In this document: in pieces, positions 8,630 through 17,840 of the stretch
Position numbering within the stretch: position 1 is the first letter of the stretch
Layout: every line of letters starts with the position of its first letter
Source of the DNA: Anaerolineaceae bacterium
GTDB lineage: Bacteria; Chloroflexota; Anaerolineae; Aggregatilineales; Phototrophicaceae
Assembly: GCA_020634165.1 (NCBI GenBank)
Contig: JACKCF010000002.1
Span: 248,001 to 312,000 of the forward strand
Direction: 5' to 3'
DNA length: 64,000 nt
The notes under the pieces: model-generated
Seen by the model: only the letters and a program-made list of their open reading frames with translations
Databases searched by the model: none
What the model was told of the DNA's origin: nothing
Position numbers and translations under genes: made by a program

Positions 8630-9832
8630 TCACAAATTGACATTGAGCGACGGTTCTCTGAGGATTTCGTCAAAAACCTGGGCAATTGCACCCATAAGCA
8701 CCGCATCCGGGTTCAGGTTGGAAATACGGACCGTTACACCATCGGGCGGGATCGAAATCAGATGAGAACGCAGCGAGTCATTGATCGTATCGAGATAAGA
8801 TTCGTACTGGGTACCCAGTTCGCCACCCAGCACAAATGTGGAGATGTCAAAGATATTGACCAGATTGGCCAGGCCGATACCCACATTGCGCGTCAACTGC
8901 TGCATAGCTTCAACCGCAACGAGGTCACCCGCATGGGCGGCCTGGATAATGTTGTTGAACGTCAGTGCTTGGTGCTGGAGTTGGGTCGGCATGCCCTGGT
9001 CGATGAGTTCCGCAACCATCTTTTTCAGCCGAGGGATATTGGTCAGTTCTTCCCAGGTTGTGGATTGGACGTTGCCATCGGCATCAACCAGGTTAAAGAC
9101 GATATAGCCAACTTCACCCGCATGTCCGGTCGAGCCGCGATAAAGCTGGCCATCGAGGATGATGCCTGCGCCTACGCCGTAACCAATTTCCACATAGATG
9201 AAGTGACGGTCTTTAGTCGCAGTGCCATAGTGGTTTTCCCCAAAGGCAGCCAGACTCACATCATTATCGACGGTGACAGGCAGCTTAAAGCACTGTTCCC
9301 AGGCAGCTCGTAGATTGACCTGCTTCCAGTCGAGGTTTTTAGAGTAGACAACAACACCATCATCACTGACGAGGCCCGTTACGCCGACTGCAATGCCCAG
9401 TATTTCGATCTGATCGCTGTTGATGGTGATAGCTTCGCGGATGAGCTGCTCGGCAATCGGCAGCACATCGTCTACCTCAGTGGAGGTTAGCGGCACCAGC
9501 TTGTGCCACAAAATATCCCCGACGAGGTTGGAGAGGGCGCATTGCACTGAGGAAGCGTTGATCTTCACAGCGATAGCAGACCCCCCTTCAGGATTGAGTT
9601 CTAACAAAATACCGCGACGTCCACCCGACGACGGCTCGTAGCCAACCTCGTGAATGAAGTTCTTCTCGATGAGTTCATCGATCAAATTGGAGATAGTACT
9701 ACGGGTCAGGCCGGTATGTTTTGCCAGCTTGGCTCGCGTCTGTGAGGGGTGCTTGCGTAAGCTGCTCAAAATCAGTGAGCAGTTCACTTTATGCATCAAC
9801 CCATGATTGATCGATAAACTATTTTGGTTCAT
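8630..9832 (-). CDS. ROK family transcriptional regulator (NagC/XylR type)
   Basis: A 400-residue protein. An N-terminal winged HTH (about residues 23-80; TRAKLAKHTGLTRSTISNLI is the helix-turn-helix) is fused to a ROK sugar-binding domain (about 82-390) containing GIAVGVTGLV, VDNDVSLAAFGENHYG and the EVGY equivalent of the ROK signature. The cysteine zinc cluster seen in the ROK kinase at 982-1938 is absent, as in several non-catalytic regulators. It heads the minus-strand importer operon and faces the Gfo/Idh gene across a 241-bp region with repeated GCTTTGT elements. It is the obvious local repressor for both transcription units, probably released by a sugar or sugar phosphate. Confidence 0.93.
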   Translation of the reverse strand: MNQNSLSINHGLMHKVNCSLILSSLRKHPSQTRAKLAKHTGLTRSTISNLIDELIEKNFIHEVGYEPSSGGRRGILLELNPEGGSAIAVKINASSVQCALSNLVGDILWHKLVPLTSTEVDDVLPIAEQLIREAITINSDQIEILGIAVGVTGLVSDDGVVVYSKNLDWKQVNLRAAWEQCFKLPVTVDNDVSLAAFGENHYGTATKDRHFIYVEIGYGVGAGIILDGQLYRGSTGHAGEVGYIVFNLVDADGNVQSTTWEELTNIPRLKKMVAELIDQGMPTQLQHQALTFNNIIQAAHAGDLVAVEAMQQLTRNVGIGLANLVNIFDISTFVLGGELGTQYESYLDTINDSLRSHLISIPPDGVTVRISNLNPDAVLMGAIAQVFDEILREPSLNVNL

Positions 9833-9911
9833 AAGAAAATGCTTGCAAAAGGTCTAGTTAATAGTGCCGATTGGTTTTGCTAAAAGGGCTGCACGTGTTA
9901 CATTATGTGCA

Positions 9912-9963
9912 GCTTTGTTTGTTTTTATTATGAACAAAGCCTATCGTAATGAAATCGCTTTGT
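9912..9963. promoter_or_regulatory. three phased GCTTTGT/ACAAAGC half-sites in divergent intergenic region
   Basis: GCTTTGT occurs at 9912-9918 and 9957-9963, with its complement ACAAAGC at 9934-9940. Centre-to-centre spacings are 22 and 23 bp, about two helical turns, and orientation alternates so that adjacent copies form inverted repeats. The array lies between the ROK regulator and the plus-strand sugar genes, the expected place for its operator. Binding by the ROK regulator is inference. Confidence 0.45.
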
Positions 9964-10073
9964 CAAATTTTCGTGTACTTTTTTACAAATTAGACCCTTA
10001 ATCACCTTTTTGGACTGTTTTTATGAGCAAAATCGTCCAAATCACATTCATAAACGACTGTTAGGAGAACGCA

Positions 10074-11360
10074 ATGGCTGCTATTGATACAATCATTGTT
10101 GGTGCCGGTGGACGCGGTAATGCCTACGCCAAGTTCGCCAGTGAGTATCCGTCTGAGTTATCGGTTGTCGGTGTCGCTGATCCTGAGCAGATCCGCCGCG
10201 ACCGCATCGCCACCTATCATGACATCTCGCCACAGATGCAGTTCGACGGCTGGGAGTCGCTGCTGGAATCTGGTGAAAAGCGCGCATCCACCGTTATGAA
10301 CTGCACGATGGACCGCATGCACTATGAATCCACCATGCAGATGCTCAACCAGGGCTATGATGTGCTGCTGGAAAAACCCATGACGCCCGTCCTGCATGAA
10401 AATGTCAAACTGGTCCAGAAAGCGGAAGACGCAGGCCGCTTGCTGCAAATCTGCCATGTTTTGCGCTACAGCCCCTTCTGGCAAAAGCTAAAGGAAGTCG
10501 TCGATTCCGGTGTATTGGGCCGTATCGTCAGTGTCACCCACCGCGAAAACCTGATTTTCTGGCACATGTCCCACAGCTTCGTGCGCGGCAACTGGCGCAA
10601 TGAAGAGACATCCGGCCCGATGATCCTCTCCAAGTGCTGCCACGACTTCGATATTCTGCTGTGGATTCTTAAGAAAAACGTCGTCCATCTGAACTCCTTT
10701 GGTTCGCTGACGCACTTCCGCCCGGAAAATGCACCCGAAGGCGCACCCCTGCGCTGCACCGATGGCTGTCCGGTCGCTGAACAGTGCAAATACGAAGCAA
10801 CTCGCCTGTATGCGCATGATGGTGATCGCTGGCCATTGAATGCCCTCACCTACGTACCCACCCAGGAAGCCCGCCTGGAAGCACTCAGGACAGGCTGGTA
10901 TGGCCGCTGTGTCTATCACTGTGATAATGATGTCGTCGATCATCAGACCGTGAATATGGAAATGGAAGATGGCACGACTGTCACGCTGGTAATGAACGGC
11001 CAGGGGGATGAAGAATGCCGTACCATGCGCTGGGATGGTACCAAAGCCACGCTTTATGGCAAGTTCTCAGGGCTGGGCAATGAAATTACGATTCATCATC
11101 ATCTATCGGGCCGTGTCGAACATGTCGATGTCATCGACCGCGATAGCAGCGGGCATGGTGGCGGCGACTTCGGCATCGTGCGCAGCTTCCTGAACGCTGT
11201 CCAGGGTACGCCCGATGACAGCATCACCACCGCCCGTGAATCCCTGGAAAGTCATCTGCTGGCCTTCGCTGCGGAAGAATCGCGCAAGGACAAAACGACG
11301 ATCTATATGCCGGAATACCGTGAGCGCGTGGAACAAGAAGCCCGCGCGATGGATATCTAA
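10074..11360 (+). CDS. Gfo/Idh/MocA family NAD(P)-dependent oxidoreductase with cysteine cluster
   Basis: A 428-residue protein with an N-terminal Rossmann fold (IVGAGGRGNAYAK near residues 8-20) and the family EKP motif at 100-102. The catalytic-region SKCCHDFDILLW is near 187-197. Between the two halves lies a cysteine group, C228, C232, C238, C279 and C283 (RCTDGCPVAEQC and CVYHC), unusual for simple members and suggestive of a metal site. A clear ribosome site (TAGGAGAACGC) precedes the ATG. It is the first gene of a three-gene run with EamA and GH20 and divergent from the ROK regulator. It probably oxidises or epimerises a sugar derivative from the imported glycan; the substrate is unknown. 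Confidence 0.9.
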   Translation: MAAIDTIIVGAGGRGNAYAKFASEYPSELSVVGVADPEQIRRDRIATYHDISPQMQFDGWESLLESGEKRASTVMNCTMDRMHYESTMQMLNQGYDVLLEKPMTPVLHENVKLVQKAEDAGRLLQICHVLRYSPFWQKLKEVVDSGVLGRIVSVTHRENLIFWHMSHSFVRGNWRNEETSGPMILSKCCHDFDILLWILKKNVVHLNSFGSLTHFRPENAPEGAPLRCTDGCPVAEQCKYEATRLYAHDGDRWPLNALTYVPTQEARLEALRTGWYGRCVYHCDNDVVDHQTVNMEMEDGTTVTLVMNGQGDEECRTMRWDGTKATLYGKFSGLGNEITIHHHLSGRVEHVDVIDRDSSGHGGGDFGIVRSFLNAVQGTPDDSITTARESLESHLLAFAAEESRKDKTTIYMPEYRERVEQEARAMDI

Positions 11361-11362
11361 GT

Positions 11363-12241
11363 ATGAGCTGGTTTGTGGCGGCGCTGGTCGCCGCCGTTGC
11401 CCTTTCCGGGCAGGGACTATCGTTCCAACGGCTGTATAAACTGCTGCCGATCACGACCTACATGGCTTATGTCTGGTTAGGATCGGCGGCATTACTGGCC
11501 ATTGTCTTCCTGCGACCAGAGCATTTCGAGGTCATTGGTCAGAATTGGCTGCCGCTGGTGCTGGCTGGTGCCTCCAGTTGGATAGGCAACTATGCCTATA
11601 ACCAGGCCCTCAAGACGCAGAACAACATCGGCTATATAGAAGGCATCATCACGATTCGTACAGCGATCACCTATGTTTTTTCGCTGGTGGTCTTTGGGGC
11701 ACCCTTCGATGCCACTAAGCTGGTAGGGGTGATTGTTGTGACGATTGGCGTACTCATCATCTCGGAAAGCTTGCCCTTCCAGTCCAAGAAAAAAGAGAAA
11801 CCTAAAGTCGATACCGCTTCCGGGGATCGCTTTGGCTGGCTGGCATGGTCTTTCCTGGGTGCGGCCATGTTCACTATCCTGACCATCTTCGTGCGCTATG
11901 CAACGGATGGCGGCGTCAGCGGTGAGGTCGCTATCGTGATCGTGCTGGTCGTCGCCGGATTGATGTTCGTTGGCCAGGGGGTACATGATGGCACATCTTT
12001 AGCAATCAGCCGCAAACACGTCATCATCCTGCTGATCGCGATTGCCTGTGCCACCATCGGCAACGCCGCTGACTTCATCTCCTACGCCAATACGCCCAAC
12101 CTGGCCTATTCGATTGCGATCAGCAACACGCGCATGATTATTCTGTACGTCCTGGGTCTGCTGCTGTTCTCGGAACCATTCCATCGCCTGAAGGCTTTCG
12201 GCATCGCCCTGACTTTCGTTGGCGTCATCGCTATGGGCTGA
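11363..12241 (+). CDS. EamA/DMT-superfamily membrane transporter
   Basis: A 292-residue, about ten-helix membrane protein with two internally related halves, the plan of the drug/metabolite transporter (EamA) superfamily. The charged loop QSKKKEKPKVD near residue 135-145 separates the halves. The second half ends in LLLFSEPFHRLKAFGIALTF, matching the family C-terminal pattern. It starts 2 bp after the Gfo/Idh stop, so it is in the same operon. It could import or export a monosaccharide or derivative; specificity cannot be read. The long opposite-strand frames over this gene are artefacts. Confidence 0.85.
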   Translation: MSWFVAALVAAVALSGQGLSFQRLYKLLPITTYMAYVWLGSAALLAIVFLRPEHFEVIGQNWLPLVLAGASSWIGNYAYNQALKTQNNIGYIEGIITIRTAITYVFSLVVFGAPFDATKLVGVIVVTIGVLIISESLPFQSKKKEKPKVDTASGDRFGWLAWSFLGAAMFTILTIFVRYATDGGVSGEVAIVIVLVVAGLMFVGQGVHDGTSLAISRKHVIILLIAIACATIGNAADFISYANTPNLAYSIAISNTRMIILYVLGLLLFSEPFHRLKAFGIALTFVGVIAMG

Positions 12242-12285
12242 TGCCACCTAAACTGAATTTGCGACAATCTGAAAGGATTTTTTTC

Positions 12286-13824
12286 ATGAGCAACATATCC
12301 ATTATTCCCAAACCGCAATCCATGACCGTTGGCGAAGGCTTCTTCACCATCACCGACGAAACTGTCATTATCGCATCGGGCGAAGCTGCCCCTGTCGCGG
12401 AACTGTTCGCCAGCATGCTGCGTACCTCGACTGGCTACGAACTGCCCGTAAAAGCCGAAGGTGAAGGCGGCATCCAGTTCATTCTGGACGAAGGCGAAGC
12501 ATCTGAGGAATACGCCCTCACCGTTACACCGGAACAGATTACCCTGAGTTCGACGGCCCCAGCAGGCTTGTTCCGAGGTGTGCAGACGCTGCGCCAACTG
12601 CTGCCTGCTACGGTCGAAAACGACGAAGCCACTGAGGCCAATTGGCAGGTTCCGGTTGTGCAGATCGAAGATGCGCCGCGCTTTGGCTGGCGCGGTATTC
12701 ACCTGGATGTCGGTCGTCACTTCTTCGATGTCGATTTCGTCAAGCAGTTCATCGACGTGATGGCGCTTTACAAATACAACATCTTCCACTGGCACCTGAC
12801 TGAAGACCAGGGCTGGCGTATCGAAATCAAGAAGTACCCCAAACTGACCGAGGTCGGTTCCAAGCGCAAAGAAACCCCGCTACCGGCAGATCGCCATACG
12901 GGTGACGGCGAACCCTACGGCGGTTACTACACTCAGGATGAAATTCGTGATGTGGTCGCCTACGCGACAGAACGCCATATCACTGTGATTCCTGAAATCG
13001 AAATGCCTGGTCACGCATTAGCGGCGCTGGCCAGCTACCCAGAATTGGGCTGCGTCGGTGAGGGTTATGAGACCTGGACCAAGTGGGGCATCTCCAAGGA
13101 TGTCTTCTGCGCGGGTAAGGAAGAAGTTTTCACATTCCTGGAAAATGTGCTTACCGAAGTGCTCGACCTGTTCCCAAGCGAAATTATCCATATCGGTGGT
13201 GACGAGTGCCCCAAAGATCGCTGGGAAGTCTGCCCGAACTGCCAGGCGCGCATGAAGGAAGAAGGGTTGGCAGACGAGCATGAACTGCAAAGCTATTTCA
13301 TCCAGCGTATGGAAAAATGGCTGAACGCGCAGGGTCGCCAGATCATCGGCTGGGACGAAATTCTTGAAGGCGGCCTGGCCCCCAATGCCACCGTCCAGAG
13401 TTGGCGCGGCAGCCAGGGTGGCATTGACGCTGCCAACGCGGGCCACAATGTCGTCATGTCCCCGAACACCAATTGCTATCTGGACTACTACCAATCCGAA
13501 GATATTGAAAGTCAGCCCCCGGCCATTGGTCACTATATTTCGCTGAAAAGGGCTTACGAGTTCCAGCCCATCCCAGAAGATATCGACCCGGAGAAAGCAC
13601 ATCATGTCCTCGGTGGGCAGGGCAACGTCTGGACGGAGTATATTCCGACGACCGATCAGGTTATGTATATGACCTATCCACGCGCAATTGCTCTGGCAGA
13701 AGTCATGTGGTCGTATCCAGAAGAACGTGACTACGTCGATTTCCGTACACGCATCAATAACCACTTCTCCAGGCTAGCAAAGCTAGGCGTCAACTACTGC
13801 GAACTGGATGACGATCCCATCTAA
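12286..13824 (+). CDS. beta-N-acetylhexosaminidase, GH20, cytoplasmic
   Basis: A 512-residue GH20 enzyme from the ATG at 12286, which has a GAAAGGA ribosome site 8 nt upstream; an in-frame ATG at 12241 overlapping the EamA stop is less likely. The N-terminal GH20b domain (residues 1-125) is followed by the TIM barrel beginning at GWRGIHLDVGRHFF. The catalytic pair is D306-E307 in HIGGDECPK; IIGWDEILEGG and the W-rich VWTEYIPT follow. There is no signal peptide, so it acts in the cytoplasm on imported oligosaccharides, releasing terminal GlcNAc or GalNAc. It is last in its operon and is followed by a strong terminator. Confidence 0.95.
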   Translation: MSNISIIPKPQSMTVGEGFFTITDETVIIASGEAAPVAELFASMLRTSTGYELPVKAEGEGGIQFILDEGEASEEYALTVTPEQITLSSTAPAGLFRGVQTLRQLLPATVENDEATEANWQVPVVQIEDAPRFGWRGIHLDVGRHFFDVDFVKQFIDVMALYKYNIFHWHLTEDQGWRIEIKKYPKLTEVGSKRKETPLPADRHTGDGEPYGGYYTQDEIRDVVAYATERHITVIPEIEMPGHALAALASYPELGCVGEGYETWTKWGISKDVFCAGKEEVFTFLENVLTEVLDLFPSEIIHIGGDECPKDRWEVCPNCQARMKEEGLADEHELQSYFIQRMEKWLNAQGRQIIGWDEILEGGLAPNATVQSWRGSQGGIDAANAGHNVVMSPNTNCYLDYYQSEDIESQPPAIGHYISLKRAYEFQPIPEDIDPEKAHHVLGGQGNVWTEYIPTTDQVMYMTYPRAIALAEVMWSYPEERDYVDFRTRINNHFSRLAKLGVNYCELDDDPI

Positions 13825-13860
13825 TCCAAATTGCCAGAATTTACATTGAGAGCTAGAAAA

Positions 13861-13890
13861 AAACAGCAGGGGTTGCCCTGCTGTTTTTAT
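13861..13890. terminator. bidirectional rho-independent terminator
   Basis: A perfect 11-bp stem (AAACAGCAGGG at 13861-13871 with CCCTGCTGTTT at 13876-13886) has a 4-nt loop, with an A-run before and a T-run after. It sits between the convergent GH20 and FkbM genes, so it can serve both. Confidence 0.9.
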
Positions 13891-14771
13891 TAAGAGGATG
13901 CTTCAAAAATGAGATTGCCCGTTTCTGGTAAATCTTCAACCGCAATCGGAGCTAGCTTACCCAGTCGCTTGACAATGCTCATTTTGTCATAGCCAATGCC
14001 TTTGAGGAATAAGATCAGGTCTTCGGCTGTGTATCCAGCATTCTTATAGAAGGCTTTCACCAGTTCCAACAAGATCACCGGCTTGTATTTCGCTAATGTT
14101 GCTTCGCCCCCTCTAAGCACAGTGAGTTCGGCACCTTCGGTATCAATCTTCACAAGATCGACGCGAGGTAAATCGAGTGTAGGCCAGATACCATCTAATG
14201 TCTTGAGCTGGCACGTTTCAATCGCTGTTGCAAAGCGTTCACTAGCGTAAAAAGACGCATTGAAGCTGCTGGTATTCTCTGGATTATTCGAGTAGATAGT
14301 TAATTCACGATCTTCGTCAGACAGACCAAATTGGTACGTTGTCATATGCTGGAAATTATTCAGCATCTGATGCTTAACTAGCACATCGTAATTCGTTTTA
14401 GCTGGCTCAAATGCAGCAATGTGACCCTCTGTCAAATGTTTGGCCATCACCAAGGAAAACACGCCGATATTCGCACCAATATCCAAAAACACAGATTGCG
14501 GTTTAGCAAATGGCAGCAACGCCTTTAATTCATCATAAGTTGAAATTCCACGCCAATACAGATTCTGCGTCATACCACCACTGCGATCAACATTCAGCTT
14601 TAGATCACCATCAAAGTCATCGATGATTAATTGTCTATTAGCTGATTGCTGGTATTGGGTCGCGTAATGACTAACAATTGGAGCGAGTAAACGGCTAACC
14701 CCACGATAATTGGGAATGTGTCGTGTTAGCGCACTCAGCGTGCGATCCAATTCCATACTACTTGTCTCCAA
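13890..14771 (-). CDS. FkbM family SAM-dependent methyltransferase
   Basis: A 293-residue protein. The AdoMet-binding motif VFLDIGANIGVFSLV is near residues 93-107, and the FkbM signature LVKIDTEGAELTVLRGG is near 205-221. FkbM proteins O-methylate sugars in surface polysaccharides and antibiotics. It is divergent from a polysaccharide flippase gene, which supports a role in decorating an exported glycan. The base composition (AT-rich, TTG/AAT codons frequent) differs from the GH20 neighbour. A TATACT -10 box on the minus strand near 14790-14795 could drive it. Confidence 0.88.
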   Translation of the reverse strand: METSSMELDRTLSALTRHIPNYRGVSRLLAPIVSHYATQYQQSANRQLIIDDFDGDLKLNVDRSGGMTQNLYWRGISTYDELKALLPFAKPQSVFLDIGANIGVFSLVMAKHLTEGHIAAFEPAKTNYDVLVKHQMLNNFQHMTTYQFGLSDEDRELTIYSNNPENTSSFNASFYASERFATAIETCQLKTLDGIWPTLDLPRVDLVKIDTEGAELTVLRGGEATLAKYKPVILLELVKAFYKNAGYTAEDLILFLKGIGYDKMSIVKRLGKLAPIAVEDLPETGNLIFEASS

Positions 14772-14849
14772 GTATCTCTTCTCAATCGTTCGCAGTATAT
14801 CATGGCAACCATGGTCGCAATCGTTAACTTCCAGATGATGGGTTCCTTG

Positions 14850-14855
14850 TATACT
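14850..14855 (+). promoter_or_regulatory. candidate -10 box for flippase operon
   Basis: TATACT at 14850-14855 in the context TTGTATACTTTC lies about 65 bp before the flippase start. The same hexamer recurs in front of several other genes here (for example 36536, 45429, 46803, 55821). No clear -35 is visible. Confidence 0.4.
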
Positions 14856-14919
14856 TTCTATATGCAGTCATAAGATAAAATGACGACCATCTAAACATGT
14901 CAAGTCGCTACAAAAACAC

Positions 14920-16446
14920 ATGCTCATACACGACAGGAAACCCCCGTCTTTGCCAGACTCAAAGGCCATTTACAGCCGCGCGGTTAATTCCATCAAATGG
15001 GTGGGGTTATCTATTATCCTACCCCGCTTACTTACGCCGCTCGTAACCGTCATCTTGGGGAAGATGCTCAACCCAGATGACTTTGGTATTGTTGGCATTG
15101 CCCTAGCGCTGAATACTTTTGCCGATATCGTCGTTGGTTACAATTGGGGCATGGCTGTAATCCGAAGCGAAAACAATGTCAATGAAGTCGCAAACCTCTC
15201 CTTTGTCCTCATGACGGGGCTGTCGGTTATGCTCTACGGAGCGTTTTGGATTTTATCCCCATCCATCGCCACAGGTTATGATAATCCCATTCTGATAACC
15301 ATCATCCGGTTAGTGAGCCTGTCGCTTATCATCTCAGCGCTGTCGGCTGTGCCTAAAGCCCTTATGGAGCGCGAATTTCGCTACAAACAACTCTTCGCTG
15401 TCCGTACTGGTTCTAACATTGTGGCCAATGTCATTGTGCTGATATGGGTACTCCTCGCCCCAAGCATCTGGGTGATTGTTGCCCAACCTATTCTCATTGC
15501 CGTGATTCAGTTCATCACGAGTTATCGTCTAACCAAATGGCGTCCCAGGTTCTATTGGAATATATCGCTTGCAAAAGAAATACTGACTTTCAATAGCTTT
15601 ATCGTCGTGTCCAGCTTTGTCAGTTGGTTGCTGATTTATGGTGATAACCTATTTGCAGGGGCACTCCTCGGAACAACACAATTGGGAGTCTACATCCTTG
15701 GGTGGAACCTAGCCATGGTCATACCATCTGCTATCGCTAGTGGCATGGCGCAACTCGCTTACACGACCTTTTCCCGCTTTCAAAACGAGCCTCAGCAAAT
15801 CGGCAAGCAATTATTGCAGCTCCATCGGTTGGGAAGTATCGCCCTCTTCCCGATTTCCGCTGGAATCGCCGTCATTGCCCAACCCTTTTCAGAACTTGTC
15901 TACGGCAATAAATGGTTAGAATTACCGGAAGTTCTCATGCTTCTTAGTATTCTCAACCTATTTCTCCATCTATGGAACATTAATGACCGTGCATTTAGAG
16001 CTATCGGCAAACCCCAAGTCGGGCTCATTGGCCCGATTACCATGATTTTATACGGGGCACCCCTTCTGCTTTCCTTTGGTCAAGACAGTGTCATTCAGTA
16101 CAGCTTCATTCGCGTATTGATTACGTTACCTTTCCCATTCATCGTCATGTCCGTTAGCGCACGCTACCTGGACACTACTATTCTTGCTCAAATAAAAGCG
16201 GTTGCCATACCTGGCATAGTTACCACCATTATGTTTGTTGTTGGGTATGCGCTTGTCGAACAGTTAGGCCCATATGAAGTCGCAACAGACTGGCTGAAGG
16301 TTCTGTTCATTGTATTCTTGTGTACTTTGCTTTATTTCACTGCCCTATTTGTGCTGCAAAGAAAGCTCTCTCTACAATTACTTGCGATGCTTAGTGAAAG
16401 CCTCAATTTAAAACCTACCGTCACAGAACGGAGCCTTGCAGAATGA
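14920..16446 (+). CDS. polysaccharide flippase / oligosaccharide translocase (Wzx-like, MOP superfamily)
   Basis: A 508-residue protein with 12-14 predicted helices. The start region VNSIKWVGLSIILPRLLTPL and the GKMLNPDDFGIVGIA segment are characteristic of polysaccharide_synt/MOP lipopolysaccharide flippases. It would move undecaprenyl-linked repeat units across the membrane. It overlaps the next glycosyltransferase by 4 bp (16443-16446), so the two are translated together. The locus is more AT-rich than the flanking sugar operons. No ligase or polymerase is encoded nearby, so the rest of the pathway must be elsewhere. Confidence 0.9.
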   Translation: MLIHDRKPPSLPDSKAIYSRAVNSIKWVGLSIILPRLLTPLVTVILGKMLNPDDFGIVGIALALNTFADIVVGYNWGMAVIRSENNVNEVANLSFVLMTGLSVMLYGAFWILSPSIATGYDNPILITIIRLVSLSLIISALSAVPKALMEREFRYKQLFAVRTGSNIVANVIVLIWVLLAPSIWVIVAQPILIAVIQFITSYRLTKWRPRFYWNISLAKEILTFNSFIVVSSFVSWLLIYGDNLFAGALLGTTQLGVYILGWNLAMVIPSAIASGMAQLAYTTFSRFQNEPQQIGKQLLQLHRLGSIALFPISAGIAVIAQPFSELVYGNKWLELPEVLMLLSILNLFLHLWNINDRAFRAIGKPQVGLIGPITMILYGAPLLLSFGQDSVIQYSFIRVLITLPFPFIVMSVSARYLDTTILAQIKAVAIPGIVTTIMFVVGYALVEQLGPYEVATDWLKVLFIVFLCTLLYFTALFVLQRKLSLQLLAMLSESLNLKPTVTERSLAE

Positions 16447-17612
16447 AAATTCTATATCCCGGATCATTGCCCCAGTTTGGAACTGATCGGGCGGTGCGAG
16501 ATGGATTGATCAAACATGGAGCAGAAGTCGAGTCGGTTAGCTTCACAGTATTTACGAAAGATTACCAGCTCTGGGACCGTATCGAAGGATTTTTTAAGCG
16601 GTGGATCGTCTTACCCTTCTTCAGTGAACCTGTGGATGATCCGGTGATGGCTGCGCGTGGATTCCGCTATCTGGCGCGAGAGACCTTTCCTCAACGTATT
16701 CTGGATGCCTATAACCAGGACATACTCAAAAAGCTGGACGAATTTAGACCTGATATATTATTTCTATATCACTACCATATGATCTACCCTGAAACAGTCG
16801 CCTTTGCCAAATCGTTGGGCGCAAAGATATTTTGTTTTTTCCCTGATGATGCCTTTAAGAGCATTTCGTACACTAAACGTGCACGTGATGTGGTCAGGCA
16901 ACTAGACTGTGTAATCACTACCAAGTCATTCAATATCGAGGAACTAAAACAAGTGGGCGTACCACACGTCTACTTTATGACAAAAGGCTACATTCCAGAC
17001 TGCCACATTCCAGTAACGCCTACGCAGGCGGATTACAATAAATACGGTGGTGATGTCGTCTTCATCGGCAACGGTTATGAAGTCCAGCGGCTGGACTTCA
17101 TAGCAGATCTTGCCGAGGCTCTCCCAGATATTAAGTTCACTGTATACGGCAAACATTGGGAAAAATTTACGCAACCCTGGTTTTACTATCGGCTGGAACG
17201 CATTAAAAAATGGCGAAACGCCTGGAAACATGTCCAACTCGGCACCGTCATCTGTAATGAAATGTCCACGATCATTAATACAAACAAAATTGTCCTGGGG
17301 CTGGCTACACCGGGCAACCGTGTCTGGAAACAAGATTTGCATACGCAACGCTCAGTTGAAATTCCAGCCTGTGGTGGTTTTATGCTGGCACCATATAACG
17401 CAGAAATCGACAGCCTGTTCACAGAAGGTAAGGAAGCAGCTTACTTCCGGTCGTTTGACGACCTTGTCGAGAAAATTCGGTACTACCTGGCACATGAAGA
17501 TGAGCGTCAGCGCATTGCCGAGGCTGGTCACCGAAAAGCTGTAACAGACTATTCATATTATGACCATGCCAAGCGCATTATGGATATTTATGAAGAGATC
17601 AAAGATGCTTAG
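16443..17612 (+). CDS. CgeB-like glycosyltransferase
   Basis: A 389-residue soluble GT-B protein. The N-terminal half contains KLDEFRPDILFLYHYHMIYPE. The C-terminal donor-binding half has GDVVFIGNGYEVQRLDFI and EIPACGGFMLAPYNAEIDSLF, the arrangement of the CgeB / glyco_trans_1_2 family. It likely adds a sugar to the lipid-linked unit handled by the overlapping flippase gene. It has no membrane segment or signal. Acceptor and donor cannot be inferred. Confidence 0.85.
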   Translation: MKILYPGSLPQFGTDRAVRDGLIKHGAEVESVSFTVFTKDYQLWDRIEGFFKRWIVLPFFSEPVDDPVMAARGFRYLARETFPQRILDAYNQDILKKLDEFRPDILFLYHYHMIYPETVAFAKSLGAKIFCFFPDDAFKSISYTKRARDVVRQLDCVITTKSFNIEELKQVGVPHVYFMTKGYIPDCHIPVTPTQADYNKYGGDVVFIGNGYEVQRLDFIADLAEALPDIKFTVYGKHWEKFTQPWFYYRLERIKKWRNAWKHVQLGTVICNEMSTIINTNKIVLGLATPGNRVWKQDLHTQRSVEIPACGGFMLAPYNAEIDSLFTEGKEAAYFRSFDDLVEKIRYYLAHEDERQRIAEAGHRKAVTDYSYYDHAKRIMDIYEEIKDA

Positions 17613-17668
17613 ATCGCATTTACTGAAGAGAACATCCCACAAACCAGATGAAAACATCAGAGGGGGTT

Positions 17669-17731
17669 ATGAGCGTTGCACCTTATAACGAGCAAGTCCT
17701 GGAAACAGCGGCACAGCTCGGCATAAATTAA
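17669..17731 (+). CDS. possible 20-residue leader or gene remnant
   Basis: An ATG at 17669 preceded by GAGGGGG opens a 20-codon frame (starts MSVAPYNEQV, ends AQLGIN). The strong ribosome site is the only support. It might be a short leader peptide ahead of the sugar ABC operon, the remains of a deleted gene, or chance. Confidence 0.2.
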   Translation: MSVAPYNEQVLETAAQLGIN

Positions 17732-17840
17732 GGGCATTAAGTAACCTTAAAGCAAAGCTAACACGGATATATTGCATTTTTTCTCTCCACTGAGTACATT
17801 CGAGTCGTCCGCTATTCGCCCATCATTCAGGAGAGAAAAT

